From assembly GCF_013608025.1 (NCBI RefSeq), contig NZ_VDLV01000027.1, positions 70,334 through 134,333 of the forward strand: a stretch of 64,000 nt of DNA, read 5' to 3'. The DNA comes from Pseudomonas brassicacearum subsp. neoaurantiaca (GTDB lineage: Bacteria; Pseudomonadota; Gammaproteobacteria; Pseudomonadales; Pseudomonadaceae). The position numbers and the translations under genes are program-made. The notes under the pieces are model-generated. The model had not been told where the DNA came from. It saw only the letters and a program-made list of their open reading frames with translations, and made no database searches. Below, piece by piece: positions 8,076 through 16,500 of this stretch; the stretch's first letter is position 1; each line of letters starts with the position of its first letter.

Positions 8076-8885
8076 ATGTTGCGGCTGAGCGCGCTGTATC
8101 GTTATCCGTTGAAATCCGGCAAGGGCCAATCGCTGCAAGGGATTGGCCTGGATAAGCTGGGGCTGGACGGCGATCGCCGCTGGATGCTCGTCGATGAAGG
8201 CAGTGGGCGATTCCTGACCCAGCGCGCCGTGGCGAAAATGAGCCAGCTCTCGGCCTTGTGGAACGAGGCGGGCGGCCTGACGCTCAGTGCGCCGGGCTAC
8301 GGCACCTTCGAAGCGGCGTTGCCGCCGGTCATCGAAGAGCAACGACGCGGTGTAATCATCTGGCGCGACACCTTGCGGGTGCCGGACGCCGGAGACGAGG
8401 CGGCTGCCTGGGTCAGTGAGTTCATCGGCCAGCGCACCCGGCTGGTCCATGTACCGGTGGAGTTGGCGCGTACCACGGCAGCGGGCTATGGCCGGGACGA
8501 CGACAAGGTCGCTTTCGCCGATGGTTTTCCTTTGTTGTTGATTGGACAGGCCTCTTTGCAGGATCTGTCTGGCAAGGTCGGCCGCCCCTTGGAAATGCTG
8601 CGCTTCCGCCCCAACCTGGTGATCGAGGGCAGCGAGGCGTTTGCCGAGGACGGCTGGAAGCGGATTCGTATCGGCGACGTGGAATTGCGGGTGGTCAAGC
8701 CATGCTCAAGATGCATCATGACCACCGTCGATCCGCAAACCGGTGAACGCGATCCGAATCGTGAACCGTTCGCGACGTTGCAGCAGTACCGTTCGACGCC
8801 TGACGGCGCGATGTTCGGGCAGAATCTGGTAAATGATGGCAATGGCAGGCTTGAAGTGGGCATGCCGGTCGAAGTGCTGGAATAA
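8076..8885 (+). CDS. MOSC domain protein (YcbX-like)
   Basis: 269 residues. It has an N-terminal MOSC_N beta-barrel (LSALYRYPLKSGKGQSLQ, GLDGDRRWMLVDEGSGRFLTQR) and a C-terminal MOSC domain containing the conserved Cys in VVKPCSRCIMTTVDPQTGER. MOSC proteins bind molybdenum cofactor sulfide, and YcbX-type enzymes reduce N-hydroxylated compounds. There is no separate ferredoxin domain, so an external electron donor would be needed. The start has GGGGAG 6 bases upstream. A strong terminator follows. Confidence 0.88.
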   Translation: MLRLSALYRYPLKSGKGQSLQGIGLDKLGLDGDRRWMLVDEGSGRFLTQRAVAKMSQLSALWNEAGGLTLSAPGYGTFEAALPPVIEEQRRGVIIWRDTLRVPDAGDEAAAWVSEFIGQRTRLVHVPVELARTTAAGYGRDDDKVAFADGFPLLLIGQASLQDLSGKVGRPLEMLRFRPNLVIEGSEAFAEDGWKRIRIGDVELRVVKPCSRCIMTTVDPQTGERDPNREPFATLQQYRSTPDGAMFGQNLVNDGNGRLEVGMPVEVLE

Positions 8886-8897
8886 AGCACTCAAGAA

Positions 8898-8935
8898 CAA
8901 AAATGCCCGTGTCCAATGACACGGGCATTTTTATT
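8898..8935. terminator. Bidirectional intrinsic terminator
   Basis: A perfect 13-bp stem (AAATGCCCGTGTC / GACACGGGCATTT) with loop CAAT, flanked by A and T runs on both sides. It serves the MOSC gene on the plus strand and ppnP on the minus strand. Confidence 0.92.
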
Positions 8936-8965
8936 TACCAGGCTACCGTTTTCGCGACGAGAATA

Positions 8966-9250
8966 TCAGGCGCGATATTCACACAGATAAGCCGTGTCGA
9001 CGGCCACCTTGAGCTGGAACTTGCTGTTGGCCGGGACATTGAACTGGCTGCCGGCGGCGAAGGTTTCCCAATCGGTGCTGTCAGGCAGCTTTACGGTCAG
9101 GGCGCCGGACACGACGTGCATTATTTCCCGCTGGGCGGTGCCGAATTCGTATTCGCCCGGTGCCATGACGCCGATGGTCGCAGGGCCTTCGGCAGTGCCG
9201 AAGGCGATCGACTTGACGGTGCCGTCGAAGTACTCGTTGACTTTAAACAT
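8966..9250 (-). CDS. ppnP: Pyrimidine/purine nucleoside phosphorylase PpnP
   Basis: 94-residue cupin of the DUF1255/YaiE family, close to E. coli PpnP over its full length (FKVNEYFDGTVKSIAFGTA, IGVMAPGEYEFGTA, VVSGALTVKLPDSTDWE, FNVPANSKFQLKV). PpnP phosphorolyses many nucleosides to base and ribose-1-phosphate. The upstream in-frame extension to 9316 is rejected because family members start at this Met, and GAGGAA precedes it. Confidence 0.93.
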   Translation of the reverse strand: MFKVNEYFDGTVKSIAFGTAEGPATIGVMAPGEYEFGTAQREIMHVVSGALTVKLPDSTDWETFAAGSQFNVPANSKFQLKVAVDTAYLCEYRA

Positions 9251-9337
9251 GGGCGATTCCTCGAGAAAGGGCTGAAAAAGGCCGGCCAGTATGCACAAGG
9301 CCACAACAGCCGTCATCTGTCGCGCCCGGCAAGCCGC

Positions 9338-9880
9338 TCAGCCTGTCAGCACAAGAGGCAATAATCGCGCGGTGTTGCGGGCGTCCTCCAGTGCGCGGTG
9401 CTGTTGCCCACAGAACTGCAACCCGGCCAATTGCAACGCTGCATTGAGCCCCAACGGACGCTCCAGCCGGCGGGCCTTGGCGAAGCGTTGCTTGAGATTC
9501 ATGTGCTGAACCTGGCCAAGCACGCTTTGAAGTTGTTGTTGCTGCCATTCCTGCAGCAATTGCTTGCGATCGTAGTCACCCCAGCTGATCCAGCCCTCTA
9601 AATTGGTGTGATAGGGCGCCAACCAACGCTCGAACACAGGCCAGACCTCGGTCAGCGGGGCGGCGCTGTCGATGTTGGCCTGGCTGATGTGAGTCAGCTG
9701 GCGACAGAAAGGGGTGAGCAGCGGTCGCCGCAGTGGCCGGACAAACCGCTGGAAATGATCCACCTCCCGGCCGTCTCGGTTCACCAGGCTGGCGCCGATT
9801 TCGATAATTTCCATTTCGCTTATCGGCCAGCCACCTTCATCGGTGGTGGCCTCCAGATCAATCACCAGCCAGTGAGGCAT
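9338..9880 (-). CDS. DEDDh 3'-5' exonuclease (ERI-1/KapD-like)
   Basis: 180-residue exonuclease of the RNase T/DnaQ superfamily. The acidic motifs are visible: VIDLEAT (D and E), the Asp in SWGDYDRKQL, and HRALEDARNTA (His and the last Asp), making it DEDDh. ERI-1-type members trim RNA 3' ends. The ATG at 9880 is preferred; a TTG at 9928 would add 16 residues unlike the family and overlap a palindrome. It is divergent from the TetR gene. Confidence 0.85.
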   Translation of the reverse strand: MPHWLVIDLEATTDEGGWPISEMEIIEIGASLVNRDGREVDHFQRFVRPLRRPLLTPFCRQLTHISQANIDSAAPLTEVWPVFERWLAPYHTNLEGWISWGDYDRKQLLQEWQQQQLQSVLGQVQHMNLKQRFAKARRLERPLGLNAALQLAGLQFCGQQHRALEDARNTARLLPLVLTG

Positions 9881-9910
9881 CGCTAAGGTTCCCGGTATCG
9901 ACGTGCTGAT

Positions 9911-9932
9911 GGGTTTGAGCGTAGTCAAACCC
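9911..9932. promoter_or_regulatory. Palindrome in a divergent promoter, possible operator
   Basis: A perfect inverted repeat GGGTTTGA-6-TCAAACCC lies between the exonuclease and TetR genes. Its length and position suit a TetR-family operator, possibly autoregulatory, but nothing in the sequence proves this. Confidence 0.35.
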
Positions 9933-10050
9933 GGCGCATCCGCCTAGTCCTGGCCCCGAGCGCTTGCTAGGTTGCCCCGGCCAGCTTAAATTGCCACGCC
10001 GACTTGATGAAATAGCCGTGCATGGGTTGATCGACTGTGGGAGAACGCAG

Positions 10051-10677
10051 GTGGACGAGCAAAAAACCCAGGGCGTGATGCGCGAGCTGGTCGACAGCGG
10101 GCAACTGACCGACCCGGACAGTGCGCGCGGCAAATTGCTTCAGACGGCGGCTCACCTGTTTCGCAACAAAGGCTTCGAGCGCACCACGGTGCGCGACCTG
10201 GCGAGTGCCGTGGGCATCCAGTCGGGGAGCATTTTTCATCACTTCAAGAGCAAGGACGAGATCCTTCGAGCGGTGATGGAGGAAACCATCCGCTACAACA
10301 CTGCGTTGATGCGCGCGGCCCTGGCCGAGGCGCGCGGCGTGCGTGAGCAGGTGCTGGCGCTGATCCGCTGCGAATTGCAGTCGATCATGGGCGGCACCGG
10401 CGAGGCGATGGCGGTGCTGTTCTATGAGTGGCGTTCCCTTTCCGTGGAGGGGCAGCGCCAAATACTGGCCCTGCGCAACATTTATGAAGATGTCTGGCTT
10501 GAAGTCTTGGGGCAGGCCAAGGAGGCCGGGTATATTCGCGGGGATGTGTCCATTACCCGGCGCTTCCTGACTGGTGCGTTGTCCTGGAGCACCACCTGGT
10601 TTCGCACGGAAGGCAGCCTGAGTCTCGATGAACTGGCCGAGCAGGCCCTGATCCTCGTGTTGGCAGAAAAACAATAA
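10051..10677 (+). CDS. TetR/AcrR-family transcriptional regulator
   Basis: 208 residues from a GTG at 10051 with GGGAG 7 bases upstream. The N-terminal helix-turn-helix (ARGKLLQTAAHLFRNKGFERTTVRDLASAVGIQSGSIFHHFKSKDEIL, about residues 30-76) is typical. The C-terminal half is helical and would bind an unknown ligand; it resembles the KstR2-like TetR subgroup that often responds to acyl-CoA compounds, which is inference only. No obvious target gene is adjacent besides the divergent exonuclease. Confidence 0.88.
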   Translation: MDEQKTQGVMRELVDSGQLTDPDSARGKLLQTAAHLFRNKGFERTTVRDLASAVGIQSGSIFHHFKSKDEILRAVMEETIRYNTALMRAALAEARGVREQVLALIRCELQSIMGGTGEAMAVLFYEWRSLSVEGQRQILALRNIYEDVWLEVLGQAKEAGYIRGDVSITRRFLTGALSWSTTWFRTEGSLSLDELAEQALILVLAEKQ

Positions 10678-10772
10678 GCAAGCGACGGCTTAAAATTGGC
10701 CGCATGGCTGGCTAAGCGGCTGAAACCGCCTAGCGTCATTGTATTGATGGGTCTATTGGGGAGTGGGTTATC

Positions 10773-11570
10773 TTGACGTTATTGCCGATGGGGATGACCT
10801 CGCGTGTTTTGCTGGCCGCTCTGACCCTTTTCCTGACGTCTTCCCTTGAGGCGGCGCAGTTGGTGCGGATTGGCGCGGCACATTTTCCACCCTATACCGT
10901 TCGGCCAGAAAACGGCGCCGACACCGGCCTGCTGCCACAGCTGGTAGAGGCCTTGAACCGATCGCAAGCCGATTACCAGTTCATCCTGGTGCCCACTTCG
11001 ATTCCGCGCCGCTTCAATGATTTCAAGCAGGGACGGGTCGACATGGCGATTTTCGAGAACCCGGACTGGGGCTGGCAGGATGTGCCGCACACCGCAGTCG
11101 ACATGGGGCTGGAAGACGCCGAGATCTTTGTGACCCAGCGCCAGCCAGATCGCCAGCAATCGTATTTCGCCGACCTGAGGGGCAAACGCCTGGCCTTGTT
11201 CAGCGGTTATCACTACGCCTTTGCCGAGTTCAACCCCGACCCCAAGTTCCTCATCGGGCAGTACAACGCCACGCTGACCTATTCCCACGACAGCAATTTG
11301 CAGATGGTGGTGCGCGGGCGCGCGGACATTGCCTTGGTGACCCGCTCGTACCTCAGCGACTACCTGTTGCGCAATCCTGAGGTAGGCCCCCAGTTGCTGG
11401 TTTCCGAGCGCATCGATCAGATCTACCACCATTACGCGCTGATCCGCCCCCAGGCGCCCATCACTGCCGAAGTGTTCCAGCAGTTGCTGCAGAAACTGCG
11501 AGACAGCGGGCAAATGTTGCAGATTTTCCAGCCTTACCGGATCGAGTTGGTGCCACCCCACGTTCATTGA
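10773..11570 (+). CDS. Periplasmic solute-binding protein (SBP_bac_3 type)
   Basis: 265 residues with a secretion signal (VLLAALTLFLTSSLEAAQ) and a mature part beginning LVRIGAAHFPPYT, the usual entry to family-3 solute-binding domains, followed by GLLPQLVEALNRS and a late ADIALVTRSYLSDYLL. No permease or ATPase lies nearby, so it may be an orphan or serve a sensor. A TTG at 10773 has GGGGAG 9 bases upstream; ATG at 10788 or 10794 are alternatives. The substrate is unknown. Confidence 0.8.
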   Translation: MTLLPMGMTSRVLLAALTLFLTSSLEAAQLVRIGAAHFPPYTVRPENGADTGLLPQLVEALNRSQADYQFILVPTSIPRRFNDFKQGRVDMAIFENPDWGWQDVPHTAVDMGLEDAEIFVTQRQPDRQQSYFADLRGKRLALFSGYHYAFAEFNPDPKFLIGQYNATLTYSHDSNLQMVVRGRADIALVTRSYLSDYLLRNPEVGPQLLVSERIDQIYHHYALIRPQAPITAEVFQQLLQKLRDSGQMLQIFQPYRIELVPPHVH

Positions 11571-11577
11571 GCCGGAC

Positions 11578-11601
11578 TAAATTTCCTGTTCTGGCTCACG
11601 T
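11578..11601 (+). promoter_or_regulatory. PvdS iron-starvation box of the acyltransferase gene
   Basis: TAAAT (11578-11582), 16 bases, then CGT (11599-11601) is an exact match to the PvdS promoter consensus TAAAT-N16-CGT. Transcription would begin about 7 bases later, giving a leader of about 30 bases. A 9-bp inverted repeat (11593-11601 with 11624-11632) overlaps the -10 CGT. Confidence 0.88.
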
Positions 11602-11638
11602 CACACGTTGACCATCGACGAATACGTGAGCCGCTTCA

Positions 11639-12652
11639 ATGCCCATCTTCAAGCCTTCAACGACGTTGCCCTTGCCGGGTGGCCGCAACCTCGGCGCTGA
11701 TGAAACCGAGCGTCATCTGAGCCTGATGCTCGAAGGCGCGCCCCTGATCCGCCTGCGCCTGGAGCGCGGCCCTCAACTTCATGTGCATCTTCAAGAACCC
11801 AGCGACCGGCCTGTAGGGCCCGCGCTGTGGGCCGCCTGTTATTGGTTGTTCGCCAGGGATCCCGATTGCCAGCAACTGGTCTGGCACCTTGACGAACGTC
11901 CCGGCGAAGCCTTGCTCAGTGGCCTTCTGGCGGGCACGTCAGAGGTGAGCGAATACGTCTGTGAGCGCGTCTTGTTCTGGCAACTGCCGCAGCCCTGGCT
12001 GGGGGAATCATTCAACGGCAGTTATCCGCAGCAAATGCTCATCACCGATGGCAAACGCCATCCTCGTCGCCCGATCAAGCCACGCGGTGAGGTGTATCGA
12101 CGTTTCGATGCGCGGCTGGGGGCTTGGGTGTCCCTGCGAACCCTCGAAATCGAGCAGGACCTGACGCGCTTCAATCGCTGGCAGAATAGCCCTCGGGTTG
12201 CCAGCTTCTGGCAAGAGGAGGGTAGCCTGGACCAGCATCGCGAGTATCTGGGCAAACTGCAGCACGACCCTCGGGTCTTGACGTTGATCGGCTGTTTCGA
12301 CGACCAGCCATTCGCCTATTTCGAAGCCTATTGGGCCAAGGAAGATCGAATCGCGCCGTTCTATGACGCCCACGATTACGACCGCGGCATTCACATGCTG
12401 GTGGGCGAGGAGCAGCACCGGGGCCCGCATAAAGTCGCGAGCTGGCTGTCAGCGTTGGTGCACTACTTGTTTCTCGACGATCCACGTACCCAGCGCGTGG
12501 TGGCCGAGCCTCGGGCCGATAACGCCCGGATGATCGGACATCTGCACAACCAAAGCTTCCATTGTGAAAAGGAATTCGATTTCCCGCACAAACGGGCAGC
12601 ATTGATGATCCTGGGGCGGGAGCGGTTTTTTGATCGGTGTTCGTTGATGTAA
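11639..12652 (+). CDS. Siderophore acyltransferase (IucB/AlcB/PvdYII-like)
   Basis: 337-residue GNAT-fold protein of the siderophore hydroxylamine acyltransferase family (IucB, AlcB, RhbD, PvdYII). An N-terminal domain is followed by the acyltransferase core with VYRRFDARLGAWVSLRTLEIEQDL, ASFWQEEG, QPFAYFEAYWAKEDRI and VVAEPRADNARMIGHLHNQSFH. Homologues O-/N-acylate hydroxylated Lys or Orn side chains. In some pyoverdine producers such an enzyme makes N5-acetyl-N5-hydroxyornithine, which I infer here from the PvdS promoter, the neighbouring pvdS and pvdL, and a hydroxyornithine module in the synthetase at 53.6 kb. Order acyltransferase-pvdS-pvdL is also seen in P. putida. Confidence 0.85.
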   Translation: MPIFKPSTTLPLPGGRNLGADETERHLSLMLEGAPLIRLRLERGPQLHVHLQEPSDRPVGPALWAACYWLFARDPDCQQLVWHLDERPGEALLSGLLAGTSEVSEYVCERVLFWQLPQPWLGESFNGSYPQQMLITDGKRHPRRPIKPRGEVYRRFDARLGAWVSLRTLEIEQDLTRFNRWQNSPRVASFWQEEGSLDQHREYLGKLQHDPRVLTLIGCFDDQPFAYFEAYWAKEDRIAPFYDAHDYDRGIHMLVGEEQHRGPHKVASWLSALVHYLFLDDPRTQRVVAEPRADNARMIGHLHNQSFHCEKEFDFPHKRAALMILGRERFFDRCSLM

Positions 12653-12661
12653 TCCCCAGGG

Positions 12662-12736
12662 CCCCATCGCGAGCAAGCTCGCTCCCACGCCAGTATCGCA
12701 GCAGTCCATGTGGGAGCGAGCTTGCTCGCGATGAGG
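12662..12736. repeat. REP pair, family A (inverted)
   Basis: Two inverted copies of the GCGAGCAAGCTCGCTCCCAC element (12666-12688 and 12710-12732) between the converging acyltransferase and pvdS genes, each itself partly palindromic. Confidence 0.9.
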
Positions 12737-12756
12737 CCAGTCAGTCCACCGCAGGA

Positions 12757-13305
12757 TTACCGCCGCGCAAACGTATCCCCGCGTACCCCCGACACCTTGC
12801 GGCAATGCACCAGGGCGTCGCGGATCATGAAGTTCACCAGGGTTGGCGAGACGCCCAATTCCTTGGCGATGTCTTTCTGCGGCACCCCGTGCAGGCGGTA
12901 CATCTCGAAGGCGTAGCGAGTACGGCTGGGCAGCTCGGTCAACGCGTCGGCGATGTGCTCGAGCGTGGAAAAGTTGATATGCGACGTTTCCGGCGAAGCT
13001 CCCTGGATCACCACGTTCAAGCCTTCCTCTTCAGGGCCCGAGTATTTCTGTTCCAGCGCTTGCTTACGGTAATGGTCGATCGCCAGGTTGCGCACGATCT
13101 GGAACAGATAGCTGAGCTGGGCCTTGATGGAGGAGGTGATCTGCGGCGCCGATTGCAGCCGGAAAAACGCGTCTTGGACCACATCTTCCGCGCGGGACCG
13201 GCAACCGGTGATGCGCGCTGCGATCTTGACCAGGATGGTTCGATTATCGACGAATGCCTGAAGTAGCGGTGAGTCGCACCTGCTTGTGGATACTTGTTCC
13301 GTCAT
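12757..13305 (-). CDS. pvdS: ECF sigma factor PvdS
   Basis: 182-residue extracytoplasmic-function sigma factor nearly identical in sequence to P. aeruginosa PvdS (TRCD/SRCDSPLLQAFVDNR, ITGCRSRAEDVVQDAFFRLQ in region 2, VPQKDIAKELGVSPTLVNFM in region 4). It directs RNA polymerase to pyoverdine genes under iron limitation and is held by the anti-sigma factor FpvR in known systems; fpvR is not in the window. The ATG at 13305 has AAGGTG 6 bases upstream; a GTG at 13314 is less likely. The promoter carries a Fur box. Confidence 0.96.
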   Translation of the reverse strand: MTEQVSTSRCDSPLLQAFVDNRTILVKIAARITGCRSRAEDVVQDAFFRLQSAPQITSSIKAQLSYLFQIVRNLAIDHYRKQALEQKYSGPEEEGLNVVIQGASPETSHINFSTLEHIADALTELPSRTRYAFEMYRLHGVPQKDIAKELGVSPTLVNFMIRDALVHCRKVSGVRGDTFARR

Positions 13306-13375
13306 GGAATTCACCTTGCTGCAATTAGTTAGCAGGACGGTCGGGCCAGCGGATCCGTCCTACACATCGGGGGCC

Positions 13376-13404
13376 AAATTAGGCTTAATGATAATTATTG
13401 TCAA
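13376..13404 (-). promoter_or_regulatory. pvdS promoter (sigma-70 type)
   Basis: On the minus strand a perfect TTGACA (-35, complement of 13399-13404) is followed after 17 bases by TAATTT (-10, complement of 13376-13381). The leader to the pvdS ATG is about 65 bases. The spacer is filled by the Fur box. Confidence 0.75.
13384..13402. promoter_or_regulatory. Fur box controlling pvdS
   Basis: The 19 bases CTTAATGATAATTATTGTC match the Fur consensus GATAATGATAATCATTATC at 15 positions. The site covers the spacer and part of the -35 of the pvdS promoter, so Fe-Fur would block it directly. Confidence 0.85.
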
Positions 13405-13517
13405 TTGAGAAAAAGAATTATTGATGAAAGGAAGTCCAGCCTGAGCGCTGCGACTTGTTGTCACGGGGTGCGGCAGGCCTGGACGCCGCTGCGTACGCGT
13501 TGCCCGGGGGCTGCGAC

Positions 13518-13541
13518 TAATTATCTGGCGGTGTTATCCGT
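13518..13541 (+). promoter_or_regulatory. PvdS iron-starvation box of pvdL
   Basis: TAATT (13518-13522), 16 bases, CGT (13539-13541): one mismatch to TAAAT-N16-CGT. It lies 48 bases before the pvdL ATG, giving a leader of about 40 bases. Confidence 0.82.
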
Positions 13542-13588
13542 CCCCATGGGTGACTACTTGCAAGCCGAATTTCAGGCAGGAACCCCCC

Positions 13589-16500
13589 ATGACCGACGCG
13601 TTCGAACTCCCCAGCACTCTGGCCCATGCCCTCCAGCGCCGCGCCGCGTTGACACCGGATCGAGTCGCCTTGCGCTTCCTTGCCGACAGTCCGCAGCAGG
13701 GCGTGGTACTGAGTTATCGCGACTTGGACCAGCGCGCCCGGACCATCGCGGCGGCGTTGCAGGTCGAAGCGAAAATGGGCGATCGGGCGGTGCTGCTGTT
13801 TCCCAGCGGCCCGGATTATGTCGCGGCGTTCTTCGGCTGCCTGTACGCCGGCGTGATCGCCGTGCCGGCCTACCCGCCGGAGTCCACCCGTCGGCATCAT
13901 CAAGAGCGCTTGCTGTCGATCATCGTCGACGCTGAACCCCGGCTGTTGCTGACCACTGATGAATTTCTCGACACACTGCAGGCCATCGAATCGGCGCCGC
14001 CGGTGATGTGCGTCGACACCCTCGATCCGGCCTGCGCCGAGCAATGGCAGGCGCCGGAGCTGCAAGACGATGACATCGCTTTCCTGCAATACACCTCCGG
14101 CTCCACCGCGTTGCCGAAGGGCGTGCAGGTCAGCCACGGCAACCTCGTCGCCAATGAGCTGTTGATTCGTCATGGTTTCGGCATCGACGTGAATCCCGAC
14201 GATGTCATCGTCAGTTGGCTGCCGCTGTACCACGACATGGGGCTGATCGGTGGGTTGCTGCAGCCGATTTTCAGTGGCGTGCCCTGCGTGCTGATGTCGC
14301 CGGCCTATTTCCTCGCCCGGCCGTTGCGCTGGCTCGAAGCGATCAGCGAATACGGCGGCACTATCAGCGGCGGCCCGGACTTCGCCTATCGCTTGTGCAG
14401 CGAACGGGTCAGTGAGACTGCCTTGTGCCGCCTCGACCTGAGCGGCTGGCGCGTGGCCTATTCCGGCTCCGAGCCGATCCGCCTCGACAGCCTGGAGCGC
14501 TTCGCCGAGCAATTCGCGGCGTGCGGTTTCACCGCGGACAGTTTCATGGCTTCTTACGGTCTGGCCGAAGCGACGTTGTTCGTGGCCGGCACGCCGCGCG
14601 GCCAGGGCATTCCTTCGATGCGCATGGACGACGCAGCCTTGACGCAAAACCGTGCCGAGCCGGGGCAGGGCAGCGCGGTGATGAGCTGTGGTGTAAGCCA
14701 GCCGGGCCATGCGGTGCTGATCGTCGAGCCCAACACCCTGCAACCACTGGCTGACAGCCAGGTCGGCGAAGTCTGGGCCGCCGGGCCGAGCATCGCCCAC
14801 GGTTACTGGCGCAACCCCGAGGCGAGCGCCAAGACCTTCGTCGAGCATGACGGCCGCACTTGGCTGCGCACCGGCGACCTGGGTTTTGTCCGTGAAGGCG
14901 AACTGTTCATCACCGGGCGCTTGAAGGACATGCTGATCGTGCGCGGACACAATCTTTACCCGCAGGACATCGAGCAAACAATCGAGCGTGAAGTAGAGGT
15001 GGTGCGCAAAGGCCGGGTTGCCGCTTTCGCCGTCAATGAGGCAGGTGAGGAAGGCATCGGCATCGCCGCTGAAATCAGCCGCAGCGTGCAGAAGATCCTG
15101 CCTCCCGAAACCCTGATCAACGCGATTCGCCAAGCCGTGGCCGATGCCTGCCAGCAAGCGCCGAGCGTGGTGGTGCTGCTCAACCCGGGGGCGCTGCCGA
15201 AGACGTCCAGCGGCAAACTGCAACGTTCGGCTTGCCGCGCCCGATTGGCGGACGGCAGCCTCGACAGCTATGCACTGTTTCCTTCGGCCAAAGCCGAGGC
15301 TGTCGACGAGCTCGCGCCGTCATCCGAGCTGCAAGATCTGATCGGCCAACTCTGGTGCGAGCAGTTGCAGATCGATCGGGTGCGGGGCGACGATCATTTC
15401 TTCCTGCTGGGCGGCAACTCCATCGCAGCCACCCAAGTCATCGCTCGACTGCGTGAAGTTCTTGGCCTGGAAATCAACCTGAGCCTGCTTTTCGAAGCGC
15501 CGACTCTGGGCGCTTTCGCGGCGGCGGTGGAAACCCTGCAACAAGACGGCGGCCAGCCCCAGGGCGTTATCAATTCCTTGGCGCGCGATGAAGCGCTGCC
15601 GCAGTCCCTGGCCCAGAACCGTTTGTGGCTGACCTGGCAACTGGACCCAGCGAGCCGCGCCTACAACATTCCCGGTGCCCTGCGCCTGCGCGGTGAATTG
15701 GACGAACAAGCGCTGCGCCTGAGCTTCCAGCAACTGATAGAGCGCCACGAATCCTTGCGCACACGCTTCCTCGAACGTGATGGCGTGGCCCTACAACGGA
15801 TCGATCCGGCCGGCGAATTCAACCTTCAGGTGATCGACCTCAGCGACGTGCCCGCCGACCAGCGCGAAGCCCGGGCGCGGCAGATCCGCGAAGACGAAGC
15901 GGCCACTCAATTCGATCTGGAACAGGGACCGCTGCTGTGGGTCACCTTGTTGCGCCTGGCCGAGGACGATCATCAGTTGTTGGTGACGATGCATCACATC
16001 ATCGCCGATGGCTGGTCGATGAACGTCTTGATCGATGAACTCTCGCGGCTGTACGCCGCAGCGTCCCAAGGGCAGGTCGCCGAACTGGCGCCGTTGCCGC
16101 TGCAATACGCCGACTACGGCAGTTGGCAGCGCCAATGGCTTGCCCAAGGCGAAGCCGAGCGCCAGTTGGCGTATTGGAAACAGCAATTGGGCGACGAGCA
16201 CCCGACGTTGGCGCTGAGTACCGATCATCCGCGCAGTGCGCAGCAACATCGCAGCGCCGCGCGCCATAGCCTGCGTCTGGACAAGACGCTCGGTGATGCC
16301 CTGCGCCAGGTCGCCCAGGCCCATGACGCCACCGTGTTCATGCTATTGCTGGCGGCGTTCCAGGCTTTGTTGCAGCGCTACACCGGCCAGTCCGACCTGC
16401 GCATCGGCGTGCCCAACGCCAACCGCCCGCGCCTGGAAACCCAAGGGTTGATCGGCTTTTTCATCAACACCCAGGTGCTGCGCGCGCAAACCGATTCGCG

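Noticed and set aside
10712..10733. Inverted repeat CTAAGCGG-6-CCGCCTAG after the TetR gene
   Set aside because: It contains one mismatch and has no T run. It could be a weak terminator or operator, but nothing decides this.
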